Below, piece by piece: positions 43,360 to 53,652 of a stretch of DNA of 64,000 bases; within the stretch, counting starts at the first letter, position 1, and each line of letters opens with the position of its first letter. Source of the DNA: Clarkia xantiana subsp. parviflora. Taxonomy: Eukaryota > Streptophyta > Magnoliopsida > Myrtales > Onagraceae. The notes beneath the pieces were generated by a model. The model ran no database searches and had not been told where the DNA came from. It saw nothing but the letters and a program-made list of their open reading frames with translations. The stretch is taken from positions 34,753,105 through 34,817,104 of the forward strand of contig JAPTYO010000004.1 in NCBI GenBank assembly GCA_036873135.1, written 5' to 3'. Position numbers and translations under genes: made by a program.

Positions 43360-45252
43360 TCATAGGTGATTTGTCGGCAAGTTGATTCTGCCACGTGCCA
43401 CATAGTTCCTCAGTGCTTCTAGCGTGTTGAGCTCTTCAATCTCCCCCTTTGGGGATGAACAAATGTTGGTGTTATGCCTCCCAGCTTTACGGTGCTTGCG
43501 TCGTTCTTCAACGTTCTTGTCAAGGAAGGCAGTCATTGACTCAAGTGGACGGGGAAGTTTGTTTTCCGGGAGTTTGAAATTTGTTTCCTTCTCCTTCGTG
43601 CTCCAAGGATTGTATAAGACTTCATGATTGGTTCCTTGAGTGACATTGTTTTTCCGGCGTTTGGCGATAGGTGGATTATAATTCGCCTTTTCTTTTCCCT
43701 TGCCTTTTCCTGAAGACTTCACATGAGACTTCTTTTGATGCTTATTGCCTTGGTCGATATAATTCTTCATTTCTCCTTTTAAGATTAAGCTGTTTACGTG
43801 AAACCTTAATCCAACACAGCTTTCCCTCTCGTGGCCATATACTTCGTGATTTTCACACCATTTGCTTTCATCTTTTCCCAATGGGTCCTTGCGGAAATTA
43901 GAGGGCTTTTTCCACATCTTGGTCTTCTTTATCTCTTTCAAGATGACGGACAGCGGTGTGTTCAATGGAACACATTTGGTGAGATTGTTCTTTTTGAGCC
44001 TTTGGACGTTTGACTGGAATGGCCTCCTTTGTTGCGGTTGTCTCTTTTCCCAGGAAACGTCTATCTCTTTTTCAATTATTTCCTTCAAGGTTCTTGTTGT
44101 CAGTCCCGTGATTGGGACGTCATCGTCATTAACAGGTTTTTTCCGGCCATCCTTGTGACAGGTGTCAGCATCGTCTTGGCTTGCCCTCGTGGAAGAACCT
44201 TCCTTGTGAACTTTTGAGCGGGAGGTTGGAGGTTGTTTCCATGCCCCTCCTTGGTGTTGTGCTATCACATACGGATTGTATGAGCGTGCAGCTCCTTGCC
44301 TTGGTTGTTGGTACTGGAAGGTACCTTCCGTGCATTGCCCCCTTATTCCTTGGTATGGTATGTCTTGATGATTTGTGACTCGGGACTTTGTTCTTGTCTC
44401 CTCGACTTGTCCGTTGATTGGAGGCAGAGGTGGTGGTGGCGAGGCATATCCTTGATTCCTTAACATCTTTCGGAATGCAAGCAGCTCTTCGAGCGCGGTC
44501 ATCATGGTAGGAGTGACAGGTGGTGGCGGGTTGACACCTTTGTATTGGAGGACTCCTTGGTCGTACTGTGCGAAGGATGCGCTTCTTGTTGGCATGAAGA
44601 AAGCATTGGATGTGGTAACAGACATGTGGGAGGATCCAAGTTGACTTCTTGTCGGCTTCTGCGTGGTTATGGGCAAGGCGTCGTGGTACGCAATGTGCTC
44701 CTTGTCCTTTGATGAAAAACCAATGACATCTTCAAAGGCGGCATCCTTTATGTGGACATACTCCATGTTGGTGTCATGGGATTTGTGCATTGTCTTTACA
44801 ACGTACACTTCTTGCTCGTATGGCTTCTCGCTTTCAACATCAAAGTCTCCATGGATCGTATGCACGTTTGCCATCTTTTCCGGGTGGAGTGCGATGTATG
44901 TTGTATTTTGGACTTTAAGGCCATGCTGTGCGGAAGGCACACTGCTTGTTAGCATGGAGGATGCAGCGAACATGTCTTTATGCACGTGCAAATGATCTTG
45001 CTGACTTGTTATCTGCTTCTGTTTGTTGGCTGGCATCCCGTATGGGAACTCTTCATTGATTCCCGTTCTTCGCTCGAACTCGAGTGCTGATGTATTATCC
45101 TGAACTTCGGGACCATGCTGTGCGGAAGGCACGTTTACGGTTGGCACAGATAAGGCGGTGGATCCTATATCTGGAACGTGAGAACGTCCTGGTTGGCTTC
45201 TCGTCGGCTTCGGCTTGCTTGCACCCGCCTTCTTCGTTTGTCTTCCTGTCAT
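43360..45252 (-). CDS. Element D gag-like protein, intact, capsid domain not visible
   Basis: 630 codons from ATG 45252, the first in-frame ATG after the primer site (the frame stays open into the LTR). The C-terminal third has the nucleocapsid-side pattern of Tat-type gag: LNTPLSVILKEIK, then WCENHEVYGHERESC (one CCHC-like knuckle, about residues 490-505) and a lysine-rich tail (SSGKGKGKEKANYNPP). The N-terminal half is low complexity with three degenerate repeats built on VPSAQHGxxVQ (for example VPSAQHGPEVQ and VPSAQHGLKVQ) and a proline run PPPPLPP. The usual Retrotrans_gag capsid block with its conserved W is not apparent. The open frame suggests expression was maintained. It would bind element RNA; this is inference. 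Confidence 0.75.
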   Translation of the reverse strand: MTGRQTKKAGASKPKPTRSQPGRSHVPDIGSTALSVPTVNVPSAQHGPEVQDNTSALEFERRTGINEEFPYGMPANKQKQITSQQDHLHVHKDMFAASSMLTSSVPSAQHGLKVQNTTYIALHPEKMANVHTIHGDFDVESEKPYEQEVYVVKTMHKSHDTNMEYVHIKDAAFEDVIGFSSKDKEHIAYHDALPITTQKPTRSQLGSSHMSVTTSNAFFMPTRSASFAQYDQGVLQYKGVNPPPPVTPTMMTALEELLAFRKMLRNQGYASPPPPLPPINGQVEETRTKSRVTNHQDIPYQGIRGQCTEGTFQYQQPRQGAARSYNPYVIAQHQGGAWKQPPTSRSKVHKEGSSTRASQDDADTCHKDGRKKPVNDDDVPITGLTTRTLKEIIEKEIDVSWEKRQPQQRRPFQSNVQRLKKNNLTKCVPLNTPLSVILKEIKKTKMWKKPSNFRKDPLGKDESKWCENHEVYGHERESCVGLRFHVNSLILKGEMKNYIDQGNKHQKKSHVKSSGKGKGKEKANYNPPIAKRRKNNVTQGTNHEVLYNPWSTKEKETNFKLPENKLPRPLESMTAFLDKNVEERRKHRKAGRHNTNICSSPKGEIEELNTLEALRNYVARGRINLPTNHL

Positions 45253-45287
45253 AGATTGCGGTATGGAGCGGCTTTTTGTTCGAATCA

Positions 45288-45301
45288 CGATGACGGCGCC
45301 A
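45288..45301 (-). other. Primer-binding site of element D
   Basis: Minus-strand TGGCGCCGTCATCG, two bases inside the 5' LTR. It shares TGGCGCCGTC with the primer site of B; the priming tRNA is not assigned. Confidence 0.8.
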
Positions 45302-45303
45302 AA

Positions 45304-45991
45304 TGTTGTGTTCGCTTCACCACTTGGGCAGCTACGGGCTTTTTCCTTCACGAACAGACTTCTTCCTTCACGATCGGGCTCGAGATGTATGTATAAGGAC
45401 GGGAACGCCGCAATCCTTAATACACAATCACCGAGCTAAAACTCCCAAACCTCGACCTTGAACTCTTGATCTTCGGGTCCTGCACGAAGGGCAATAACCA
45501 GCATGAGGGGGGAATGCTGGTTGGGCCCACTTCGACGCTCAAGTTAGCACTTCTAGAGAGAGAAAGCCTTAGAGAGAAGTCAGAGCATTTCAAGTCCAAA
45601 AGTGAGGGAATTGTCTAAAATGAGAGACCTAGGCCCCTATTTATAGGGAACCTAAGGATCATGCTCAGTTTTGAATGGCTTGATGTCGTTATGTGGAAAT
45701 ACGTATACCATCACCAAGGTGGACTATGCGTGCACCGACTTCTCGCAATCGGCAAAAATAATCGGGATGAGCGCGGAGAAAAACGGTAATTCGGACCCGT
45801 CCGGATTGCTCTTGGCAATCCGGACCTCCGGATCGCCTTAGGGCAATCCGGAAGTCCTTCGGCCCGGGAATTGCGCGTATCCCAGACCGTTTTAGACTTG
45901 GGTGTCCGCGAAAGGGTTTTTTTACGGGTTTTGGGATATTTTGCGAGGCCCGAAATGTAAATACGAACCCGAATTGGACAGATATCTAACA
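45304..45991 (-). repeat. 5' LTR of element D
   Basis: 688 bp. The minus-strand TATA box CCTATAAATAGG is at about 45636-45647. It contains a duplicated hairpin segment (CCGGATTGC / GCAATCCGG, 45799-45852) present once in the 3' LTR, and a small GAAAGCCTTAGAGA insertion near 45560. Confidence 0.92.
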
Positions 45992-45996
45992 CAACA

Positions 45997-46412
45997 CAGG
46001 AGGAGTTTTCCTCCTTGTTAATGCTACCATATCATGGGTAAGCAAGAAGCAATCTTGTGTCGCGCTTTCCACTATGGAATCAGAATTCGTTGCCCTCTCC
46101 AAAAACGCACAAGAAGCGGTCCGGCTGAAAAGTCTTCTTACTGCATTAATTGGCATCGACAAAAAGAGTAAACCTGTAAAGGTGCACTCCGACATCCAGA
46201 CGGCCATTGCGGCAATTAAGAATCCAAAGTACCATAGTAGGACTAAACACATTGATGTGAAATACAATTATGCTAGGTCGGTTTTAGAAGACAACATAAT
46301 CACTTTAGAATACTTGCCTACAGACAATATGGTCGCAGACCCTTTAACTAAGCCGTTACGTAGGGAGATTTTTGAAAAGCACGTAAAAATGCTTGGATTA
46401 CGTAGGGCTTAA
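45997..46412 (+). pseudogene. Copia E RNase H, 3' part after element D
   Basis: It continues the pol frame without stops: GGVFLLVNATISWVSKKQSC, STMESEFVALSKNAQEAV, VHSDIQTAIAAIKNPKYHSR and KPLRREIFEKHVKMLGLRRA, with TAA at 46410-46412. This half is intact, but it is separated from RT by 9.4 kb. Confidence 0.88.
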
Positions 46413-48386
46413 ACTGTGTGGCTTGTAAAAGTGACAACATTTTGACATTTGAAATTATGTTTCAATTAAATAAAAGAAGGGTTAAAGGTACTTTTCATAC
46501 CACATGTTTGGCCGAATGTGACTTTTAGTACCGGATGTTTGGTTTTGTATACTTTTGGTACCAAACGTTTGAAAAAATGTGGTTTTTGGTACATCCGTTA
46601 GTTGGCCGTTAGTTTTTTCCGTTAAGTGACATGTGCAAGTCACGTGACCGACCCTAAACTTTCTATTTTATTCAATTTAGTCCCTCAAATATATTCCTAA
46701 CTTTTAATTTGTTTAATTTAGTCTCAAAACTTCAAAATCAATTCCAATTTAACCATTGAACCCAATTGACCTAGCCGGACCTAGCCTAGGGTTAGGTCCG
46801 ACCCTAGTTCGGGGTCGCTGGACCCAGCCAAACCTGACCCAAGGTCGGACCTAGCCCTAGGCTAGGTCCGGCTAGGTCAATTGGGACCTAGCCCAATTTG
46901 GGTCGAATTTGGGCTAGGTCCCAATTGACCTAGCCGGACCTAGCCTAGGGCTAGGTCCGACCTTGGGTCAGGGTCGGCTGGGCCCGACGACCCCAACCCA
47001 GGTTCGGACCTAGCCCTAGGCTAGGTCCGGCTAGGTCAATTGGGTTCGATGATTCAATTGGAATTGATTTTGAAGTTCTGGGACTAAATTAAACAAATTG
47101 AAAGTTATGAATATATTTGAGGGACTAAATTGAACAAAATCGAAAGTTTAGGGTCGGTCACGTGACTTGCACATGTCACTTAACGGAAAAAACTAACGGC
47201 CAACTAACGGATGTACCAAAAGCCACATTTTTTCAAACGTTTGGTACCAAAAGTATACAAAACCAAACATCTGGTACTAAAAGCCACATTCGGCCAAACA
47301 TGTGGTATGAAAAGTACCTTTAACCCATAAAAGAATTGCAATTTGAGTTTATGATTTATCGAAGTCATAATGATTAACAACATCGGATTTTACGGACTAT
47401 AAACTAAGTCGTAGGAAGAAGTAAAATTCTTCCACCAAAATTATGTCGAATGTGAACCTTGCCTAGTCACACAGGCACGGTCATCTTGTAAAGAGAGAGG
47501 GATCTCTACCATAACAAGATTGGCTAAGAATCAAGGGAGTAAACCTGATTAAGCAAAACGATAACATTGTCACGCTTAACAACATGACTTAATCTTCGTT
47601 TTGTAAATCGCCGAGTTGGACTTTGTCCATCACTATATCACATTCAAGGCCAGATGAGAAATTCTGCGATAGCATTATTGACATATCCCATCATTGGCTT
47701 TACCAGGTGTGCTATCGACGCGTGCCATATACGAGCACAGGGTCATGCTCGGTTGTGCTAGCTAGAATCCTTGTGATTCAAAGGGCGCATACTTCTTCAC
47801 CTTGAGCGTGTGATTGATCCCAGATGTCTTATGAAGAGGCATCCAAAGTATCCTCACAGACTCAGAACTTATACCTAAGGTCTGGCTCAATGCTCGCTTC
47901 CCGGCCTACGAGCGTAGTGCCAAAGAAAACAGTCGAGTGACCACGTCTTGGAAACCGGTTGAGTCAGACTAAGGGTATAAGCGATGGGGATGGTCAAGTT
48001 CACCTTTAATTCACCGACTCTCGTGTTCACTAGGTGGCCGCCAACCGGATATTAGTTGAAGGTTGTGAACACTTGTACGGATGCCCTGGAGAAGTATTCC
48101 TTTGTGGAAAACTGGTCAATTGGAGAATTAACAGTTAACCAAGGATGCAGTGCGGTACATATTTTATTTCTAACAGGTTTGGTTCATGAAAAGGGAATCA
48201 ACGTTCTGCGGGCGCTACAATACTCCTAACAGATGAGTAGCACGATGCCCGTCGTATCCGCCGGTCGCACGGCAAGTCTCGTATGAACTATTCGGAGACG
48301 GAGACGAAGACTGAAGATTGAGATGTTGATACCATTGCGAAATCGTATAGATTAACGAGAACCCTCCCATTCCGGTGAGTGGGAGC
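46413..48386 (+). other. 3' non-coding region of copia E (with MITE)
   Basis: About 1.1 kb once the MITE is removed, aligned with the 3' regions of F and G. It ends with the polypurine tract GTGAGTGGGAGC at 48375-48386. The 60-codon frame at 47623 is not supported. Confidence 0.75.
46479..47327. mobile_element. Mutator-like (MULE) MITE with 9-bp target-site duplication
   Basis: 849 bp beginning GGGTTAAAGGTACTTTTCAT and ending with the complement. The inverted arms exceed 200 bp on each side. The TSD ATAAAAGAA is present at 46470-46478 and 47328-47336; the uninterrupted site exists in copia F (complement near 15640). The centre (about 46770-47045) has further inverted copies of CTAGCCGGACCTAGCCTAGG, so almost the whole element is self-complementary. 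No transposase. Confidence 0.93.
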
Positions 48387-48946
48387 TGTTAGCATATGGT
48401 GACGTGGCGCTGTAATAGGAGCCCATTAATTAAGGGAATTACCTAAGTTAATTAGGTAATTGTCAATCTGGGCTAATTGGGCCAAATCCAATAGTAATTG
48501 ACAAGGGAGGCCCAAAATGGGCCTCCCCACTTTTTACATGGTTCGGCCGAAACCCTAGTACCACATAGGGTGGAGTTGCCTTTTGGCAACTCCACCCAAT
48601 ACTATATATAGAGGTGACTCCTAAGGGTTTATACACACAATTAAGAACAAGGATCTCGATTGAGAAAACTTGTCACCCTAGTCAAATTTTCGGCACCATC
48701 AATATCAAGTCCGAGGTTCCATCTCTGTTGAAGAATCGATCAGATGTCTTGTTGTGGAGCTACATCGCGTGGGACTTCTTCTGACGAAGAACTTGCACGT
48801 GGTTCCGACCGGAGGATCAGAACCCCCTCCACATCGTTCTTGGACATTAAAGCTAAAAGGTATGTGTACTAATTCCGCTGCGTAGATTAGATTTCTTGCT
48901 AGTACACGTTTAGCATTCCGTATTATTACGTCCCCGTAATCCAACA
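48387..48946 (+). repeat. 3' LTR of copia E
   Basis: 560 bp, TGTTAGC..ATCCAACA, followed by TSD GTAAA. A perfect 13-bp-stem hairpin (48568-48597, TTTT loop) stands three bases before ACTATATATA. Confidence 0.94.
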
Positions 48947-48951
48947 GTAAA

Positions 48952-48988
48952 TCAATCAAAAATATACATATATATATAAAAAAATTGG

Positions 48989-49024
<36 letters not shown>

Positions 49025-49641
49025 ATTATTGTCAAATATATCTTTAGGGATTAAAATATGTATAGACAATATATTTTCTTAATCTTTTATAGCAATTAAA
49101 TCTATCAATATATATTAACCCTATCTTTATCTATATATACTGATAGTTAATATATATTTTTCAATATTATATTGTGAACCTATCCATATTTTCCACTTGT
49201 AGATATATAGTTACCTTTTAATAAAATTAAAATATGGCAAACTATATCCATAGGGTGGCCGGCCGAATTTTGCTTACTTGGACCCTAAGAAATTAAACAA
49301 TTTACCTAATAATTCACTAGGGTTTTCGGCCAAAACACAAAAAATTGTCAAATTTTAAGATCAAACACTACTATGATCATGAATCCAAAAATTGTTCTTG
49401 ATAGAACTCATCGTGTTCTTGAAGATCAAGAACATCAAACTTAAATTTAAACCAAAAATTTCGGCACCAATCCTTAAAAGCATGTATAATCCGAAAATTA
49501 TAAGTTTTTAAAGATCAAAGTCATGAAATTAAGTTTAAAAATTTCGGTGTTCATGACGTATAAAATTCGGTTTTTATAAAATTTCAAGAACATCAGTTTA
49601 TCAAAAAATTTAAGAACTCTTAAACCTCGCTCTGATACCAC
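48952..49641 (-). other. Leader of copia F (5' part) and primer-binding site
   Basis: AT-rich leader with a TA microsatellite (48983-49021). The primer site is at 49640-49628 (complement, one mismatch to TGGTATCAGAGCC). It adjoins the 5' LTR. Confidence 0.8.
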
Positions 49642-50239
49642 TGTTGGATTACGGGGACGTAATGCTACGGAATGCTAAACGTGTACATGCAAGTAATCTA
49701 ACTACGCAGCGGAATTATGTACACATACCTCAATAGATTTCCTGCCCAAGAACGATGTGAAGGGAGTTCTGATCCTCCGGTCGAAACCCGTACAAGTTCT
49801 TCGTGAGAAGAAGTCCTACGTGGTATAAGCTCCACAACAAATCCTCTGATCGATTCTTCAACGGGGACAAAACATCTGACTGATTGCTCGGAAGCAATTT
49901 GGCACAACAATGGTGGTGTTTAAGGGGCCGGCCGATATAGCTATAGAGAGAAAGGGATTTCTCTCAAATCACAACTTAAGAGGAATTGTGATCAATGTGT
50001 TTCTTGGGGGTGTCCCCAAGACCTCCTTATATAGTGGGAGGAGGAGAAAATCCTCCTCCCTACTATTAGGGTTTCGGCCGACTATCATGTGGGTGGGAGG
50101 CCCAATTTTTGGGCCTCCCATGTCACATGGAAATTGGGTCGAGCCCAATTAGGCCAAATGTGACTTTTCCTAATTGTCTTAGGTAACCACATATATTAAC
50201 AGGCTACCAATTACGGCGCCACGTCACAATATGCTAACA
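49642..50239 (-). repeat. 5' LTR of copia F
   Basis: 598 bp paired with 13977-14575, followed by TSD CTTTC (50240-50244). The TATA-side hairpin is at 50036-50060. Confidence 0.93.
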
Positions 50240-50244
50240 CTTTC

Positions 50245-50968
50245 CTGTCAACCCACAAGGTTCAGGTATGCTATCAACGCGTGCTTCATACTACGCGTGC
50301 CACGTTCGACCACGGGGTCACAACTCGGTTGTGCTAGGAAGGAATCCTCGTGATTCTGGCGGGCGCAAACTTCTTCACCTCGAGCGTGTGATTGATCCCA
50401 AGAGCCTTATGAAGAGGCACCTAAAGTATCCCTACGGAATCAGAAGTCATATCTAAGGTCAGGCTCAATGCTCGCTTCCTGGCGTACGAGCGTAGTGCTG
50501 AACAAAAAGGCCCAGTGACCACGTCTTTGGAAACCGGTTGGGTTTGACTGAGGATATGAGAGATGAGGATGGTCAAGTTCACCTATAATTCACCAACTCT
50601 TGTATTCACTAGGTGGCCACCAACCAGATATTAGTTGAATGTTGTGAATACTTGTACGGATGCCTTGGAGAAGTGTTCCTATGTGGAAACTAGGCAGAAG
50701 GAGAATTATCAGTTGACCTAGGATACAGCGCGGTACTATATAAATGTTGTTTATAACATGTTGATTAGAGAAAAGGGAATCAACGTTCCGCGGGCGCTAC
50801 AATACTCCTAACAGATGAGTAGCACAATGCCCGTCGTATCCGCCGGTTGCACGGCAAACCTCGTATGAACTATTCGGAAGCAAGGACCAGATCGAAGGAG
50901 TTAAATGTTGATGCAGATTCGGACAACAATACATTAGTAGGCACCTTCCCATTCCGGCGAGTGGGAGC
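50245..50968 (+). other. 3' non-coding region of copia G, second part
   Basis: It continues 13566-13976 after removal of F and aligns with E 47690-48386. It ends in the polypurine tract GGCGAGTGGGAGC at 50968. Confidence 0.8.
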
Positions 50969-51574
50969 CGTAAGCATATGGTGACGGGCGCCGTAAATGG
51001 AAGCCCATTATATGTATATGTTACCTAAGTTAATTGGGTAAATGTCACATTAGGGAATTGGGCCAGACCTACTTCCCAATTGACATGAGATGCCCAAAAT
51101 TGGGCCTCCTTTATACACCAAGTGGCCGGCCGAATTATGTAGGGGCAAAATGGACTTTTGTCCACTTTGCTCCTCCTATATAGGAGTGTTAGGGGTTTTA
51201 TTAGGGTTAATCATAATTCCTCCCGTGTGGTGATTTAAGAGAAAACCCTCTCCCCGTAACATACATAGTTCGGCCGAACCACATCACAACACCAAGGGTG
51301 TGCCAATTTGCTTTCGAGCAAACACTCCAGAGATCGATCTATTTCCTTGCCAAGAATCGATCAGAGGCTTTGCTATGGAGAATATACTACGTAGGGCTTC
51401 CTTAACCAGAACCTCTACGGGTGCCGGCCAGAGGATCGTGAACTCCCTGCAGGAAGGATCTTGGGGCTACTGACATTTTTTGAGGTATGTGTGAATCTTC
51501 CGTTGCGTAATTTCGATTACTAGCATGTACTACGTTTTAATGTCTGTAGTGATTACTCTCTGTAATCTAACTCA
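50969..51574 (+). repeat. 3' LTR of copia G
   Basis: It begins CGTAAGCATATGG (TG changed to CG) after the polypurine tract and ends near ATCTAACTCA. It is a diverged subfamily relative to E and F. A hairpin is at 51145-51170 with TATA (CCTATATAGG) beginning at 51175. The right boundary is approximate. Confidence 0.78.
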
Positions 51575-51582
51575 CGGTCTTT

Positions 51583-52037
51583 CAGTCGGCACTCGTAGAG
51601 GTTCTTATTAAGGAAGCCCTACGTGGTATATTCTCCAGATCAAAGCCTCTGATCTATTCTTGACAGGGACGGATCTCCGAAGTGTTTGCTCGAAGGCAAA
51701 TTGGCACACCCTTGGTGTTATTGTGGTTCGGCCGAATACAATGTTATAGGAGGAGGGTTTTTCTCTCTAAAACACTTTAAGCAGTGATTAAGGATTAACC
51801 TAATAAAACCCCTAACACCTCTTATTTATAGGAGGAGTAAAGTGAACAAAAGTCCACTTTACCCCTAGTAATAAGTTCGGCCGGCCATATGTATAGGGAG
51901 GCCCAATTTTGGGTCTCTCATGTCAATTGAGATTTGGGTCAGGCACAATGTCCTAATGTGACATTTACCCAATTGTCTCAGATAACGTATACATATAATG
52001 AGCTTCCATTTACGGCGCCCATCACCATATGCTTACA
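51583..52037 (-). repeat. Partial copia LTR, inverted relative to G's 3' LTR
   Basis: The complement of 51583-52037 matches the first three-quarters of G's LTR: it starts TGTAAGCATATGG at 52037 and contains the hairpin (51837-51862) and TATA (TATAAATA, complement near 51823-51830). It stops near the GTGCCGGCC segment, lacking the U5 end. With 50969-51574 it forms a near head-on inverted pair. No TSD was found. Confidence 0.75.
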
Positions 52038-53618
52038 AATACATCCCGCTAAATAATGTTTGAACTTTCATATTCACAGTACAGTGTCTTATGTTCGGCG
52101 CTATATGTGGGCTAGTTAATACATGATTTTTAATCAGGCCACCAGGAAGGAGACCCAAAGAGTTTCAAACATAGAACTTCAAAGTCAAACTTTATAAGAG
52201 TATGTGCTTTTAAACACTAGAAAACTACTGCTGACGGTCTTCATGAGCTTCTTAAAAAGTAAAATTTTATATAAATATCACAATTTATTAATTAAAATAT
52301 CAAAAGAATAAGAAAAATGTAATTAACATTTTTTGTTATACGTAACTGGAATTAATGAATGACTATTCATGTACAACTAACTGTCTTACGTAAATAACTA
52401 ATCTCATAAAAGAATCTAATAAAGAGCGATTATATGAAATTGAGTGTTGATATTTTTCTGTTACATATTTAGCCGTTATATTACGGTTATTCTAAGTTCC
52501 CAATTCTAATAGTCGAAATGTAACAAACTTTCGCGCGTTTTAAAAAAAAAAAGTTCCTATGAATACCACAAATTCTCACTTCAGAATTCAAGTAAAAATA
52601 AAGAAACAACTTCATTTTATTAGATTTACTTCAAAATTTATAATTGATGGATAATTTTCTTATAAAATTATTCAAAGTTGTTCTATCTTTACTACATGAA
52701 TCTTTAATAAAATACAATTCTACAATAAACTCCAAGTAAGTTTTTTTATGTAAATATTATTAACATTAACGCAGTTGTTTATAAGTGGATTTTACTATTA
52801 ACTTGAATTCAACACCGTCTGTAACATATTCAATGGTTACATTACAGTTATTGTAAGTTCCAAATTACAATAGTTTTTTTTTTTTTGTGAAAATGATTAT
52901 ATATATATTAAAACACCAACAAAAATTAAAAACACAGACTATAGTAACAGCCACCGGGGGATACGTGGATAAAATCAAGTTCTACCCACATTATTGTTGG
53001 CAGCCATAAATACTATGTGATGCGAAATGGAAATGGCCGACCGTCTAACATTACAAAGTACTAATGAAGGTAAAAGACTAATTAGCAAACAAATATCTTA
53101 AACGACCCCAAATAAGGAAAGTGGATAAGCTGAAGAAGCGGTCAAGACATGTTCTAACAATACCGAAGAATCTGAGAGCAAGAAGCGAACACTCCGATTC
53201 GATTGTGCCAGCAGTAGACCAGTTTGGCAGGCTAAATCTTCAGTAAAGAGTGGATCATCCCCAAAAGCAGTAAACACCGCCCACTGTGAAAACTTCTTTA
53301 TCTGGATTTAAGAGAAAAGCGCCCCAAAACTCTCGAAATCCCCTCTCGAACAACGCCATCCATAATTGAAATAACCATAACAAATTTCCGCGCGTTATTT
53401 GTTTTTTAAAGAAAAGTTCTTATAAATATCAAAGCTTCTCACTTTAGAATTCTAAGTAAAAACAGAGAGACATCTTCATTTTATTAGATTTACTTAAAAA
53501 TGTAAAATGGATGGATAATATATTCTTATAAACTTATTTGAAATTGTTACATTTTGATTACATGAATCTTTGACAAAATTCCACAATCTCAAATTGTAAG
53601 AAGCATAAACTCCAAATA

Positions 53619-53652
<34 letters not shown>

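Larger units (their letters stand above)
36626..45991 (-). mobile_element. Gypsy-derived non-autonomous element D (minus strand)
   Basis: 9,366 bp with LTRs 45304-45991 (5') and 36626-37272 (3'), inserted in the RNase H of copia E. The TSD is CACCA (36621-36625) and CAACA (45992-45996), one substitution. The primer site TGGCGCCGTCATCG (complement, 45301-45288) and the polypurine tract GACTCGGGGGCAAG (complement, 37273-37286) match the gypsy elements A and B. It carries a long gag-like ORF, a short pol remnant, tandem repeats and an antisense gene remnant. RT, RNase H and integrase are not seen. Confidence 0.9.
30468..48946 (+). mobile_element. Copia element E (plus strand), hosting element D and a MITE
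   Basis: LTRs 30468-31003 and 48387-48946 are flanked by TSD GTAAA (30463-30467, 48947-48951). Inside are a tRNA-Met primer site (31005-31017), a 2.2-kb leader, an intact gag-like ORF, a middle region, RT split by element D, RNase H, a 3' region split by a MITE, and a polypurine tract GTGAGTGGGAGC (48375-48386). Without insertions the element is about 8.25 kb. It lies in the leader of copia F. Confidence 0.93.
13977..50239 (-). mobile_element. Copia element F (minus strand), hosting nested B and E
   Basis: LTRs 49642-50239 (5') and 13977-14575 (3'), both bounded by TG..CA, are flanked by the 5-bp TSD CTTTC (13972-13976 and 50240-50244). Reading on the minus strand: 5' LTR, primer site (49640-49628, one mismatch to the tRNA-Met complement), leader (49627-48952, 30462-30277, 20804-19614), gag pseudogene, middle region, RT-RNase H pseudogene and 3' region. 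Gypsy B and copia E are both inserted in its leader. Removing the nested elements leaves about 8.3 kb. Confidence 0.9.
7854..51574 (+). mobile_element. Copia element G (outermost, plus strand; interrupted by H and F)
   Basis: Parts in order are leader (7854-9065), gag-like pseudogene (9066-9698), non-coding middle (9699-11558), RT-RNase H pseudogene (about 12146-13565), 3' non-coding region (13566-13976 and 50245-50968) and 3' LTR (50969-51574). Copia F is inserted in the 3' region with TSD CTTTC (13972-13976, 50240-50244), and a hAT-type MITE sits just upstream of RT. The 5' LTR is off the window, beyond H. Multiple stops and the aberrant CG start of its 3' LTR suggest G is the oldest copy. 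Confidence 0.8.

Noticed and set aside
43424..45439. Several plus-strand frames opposite the D gag
   Set aside because: They are shadows of the 630-codon minus-strand ORF.
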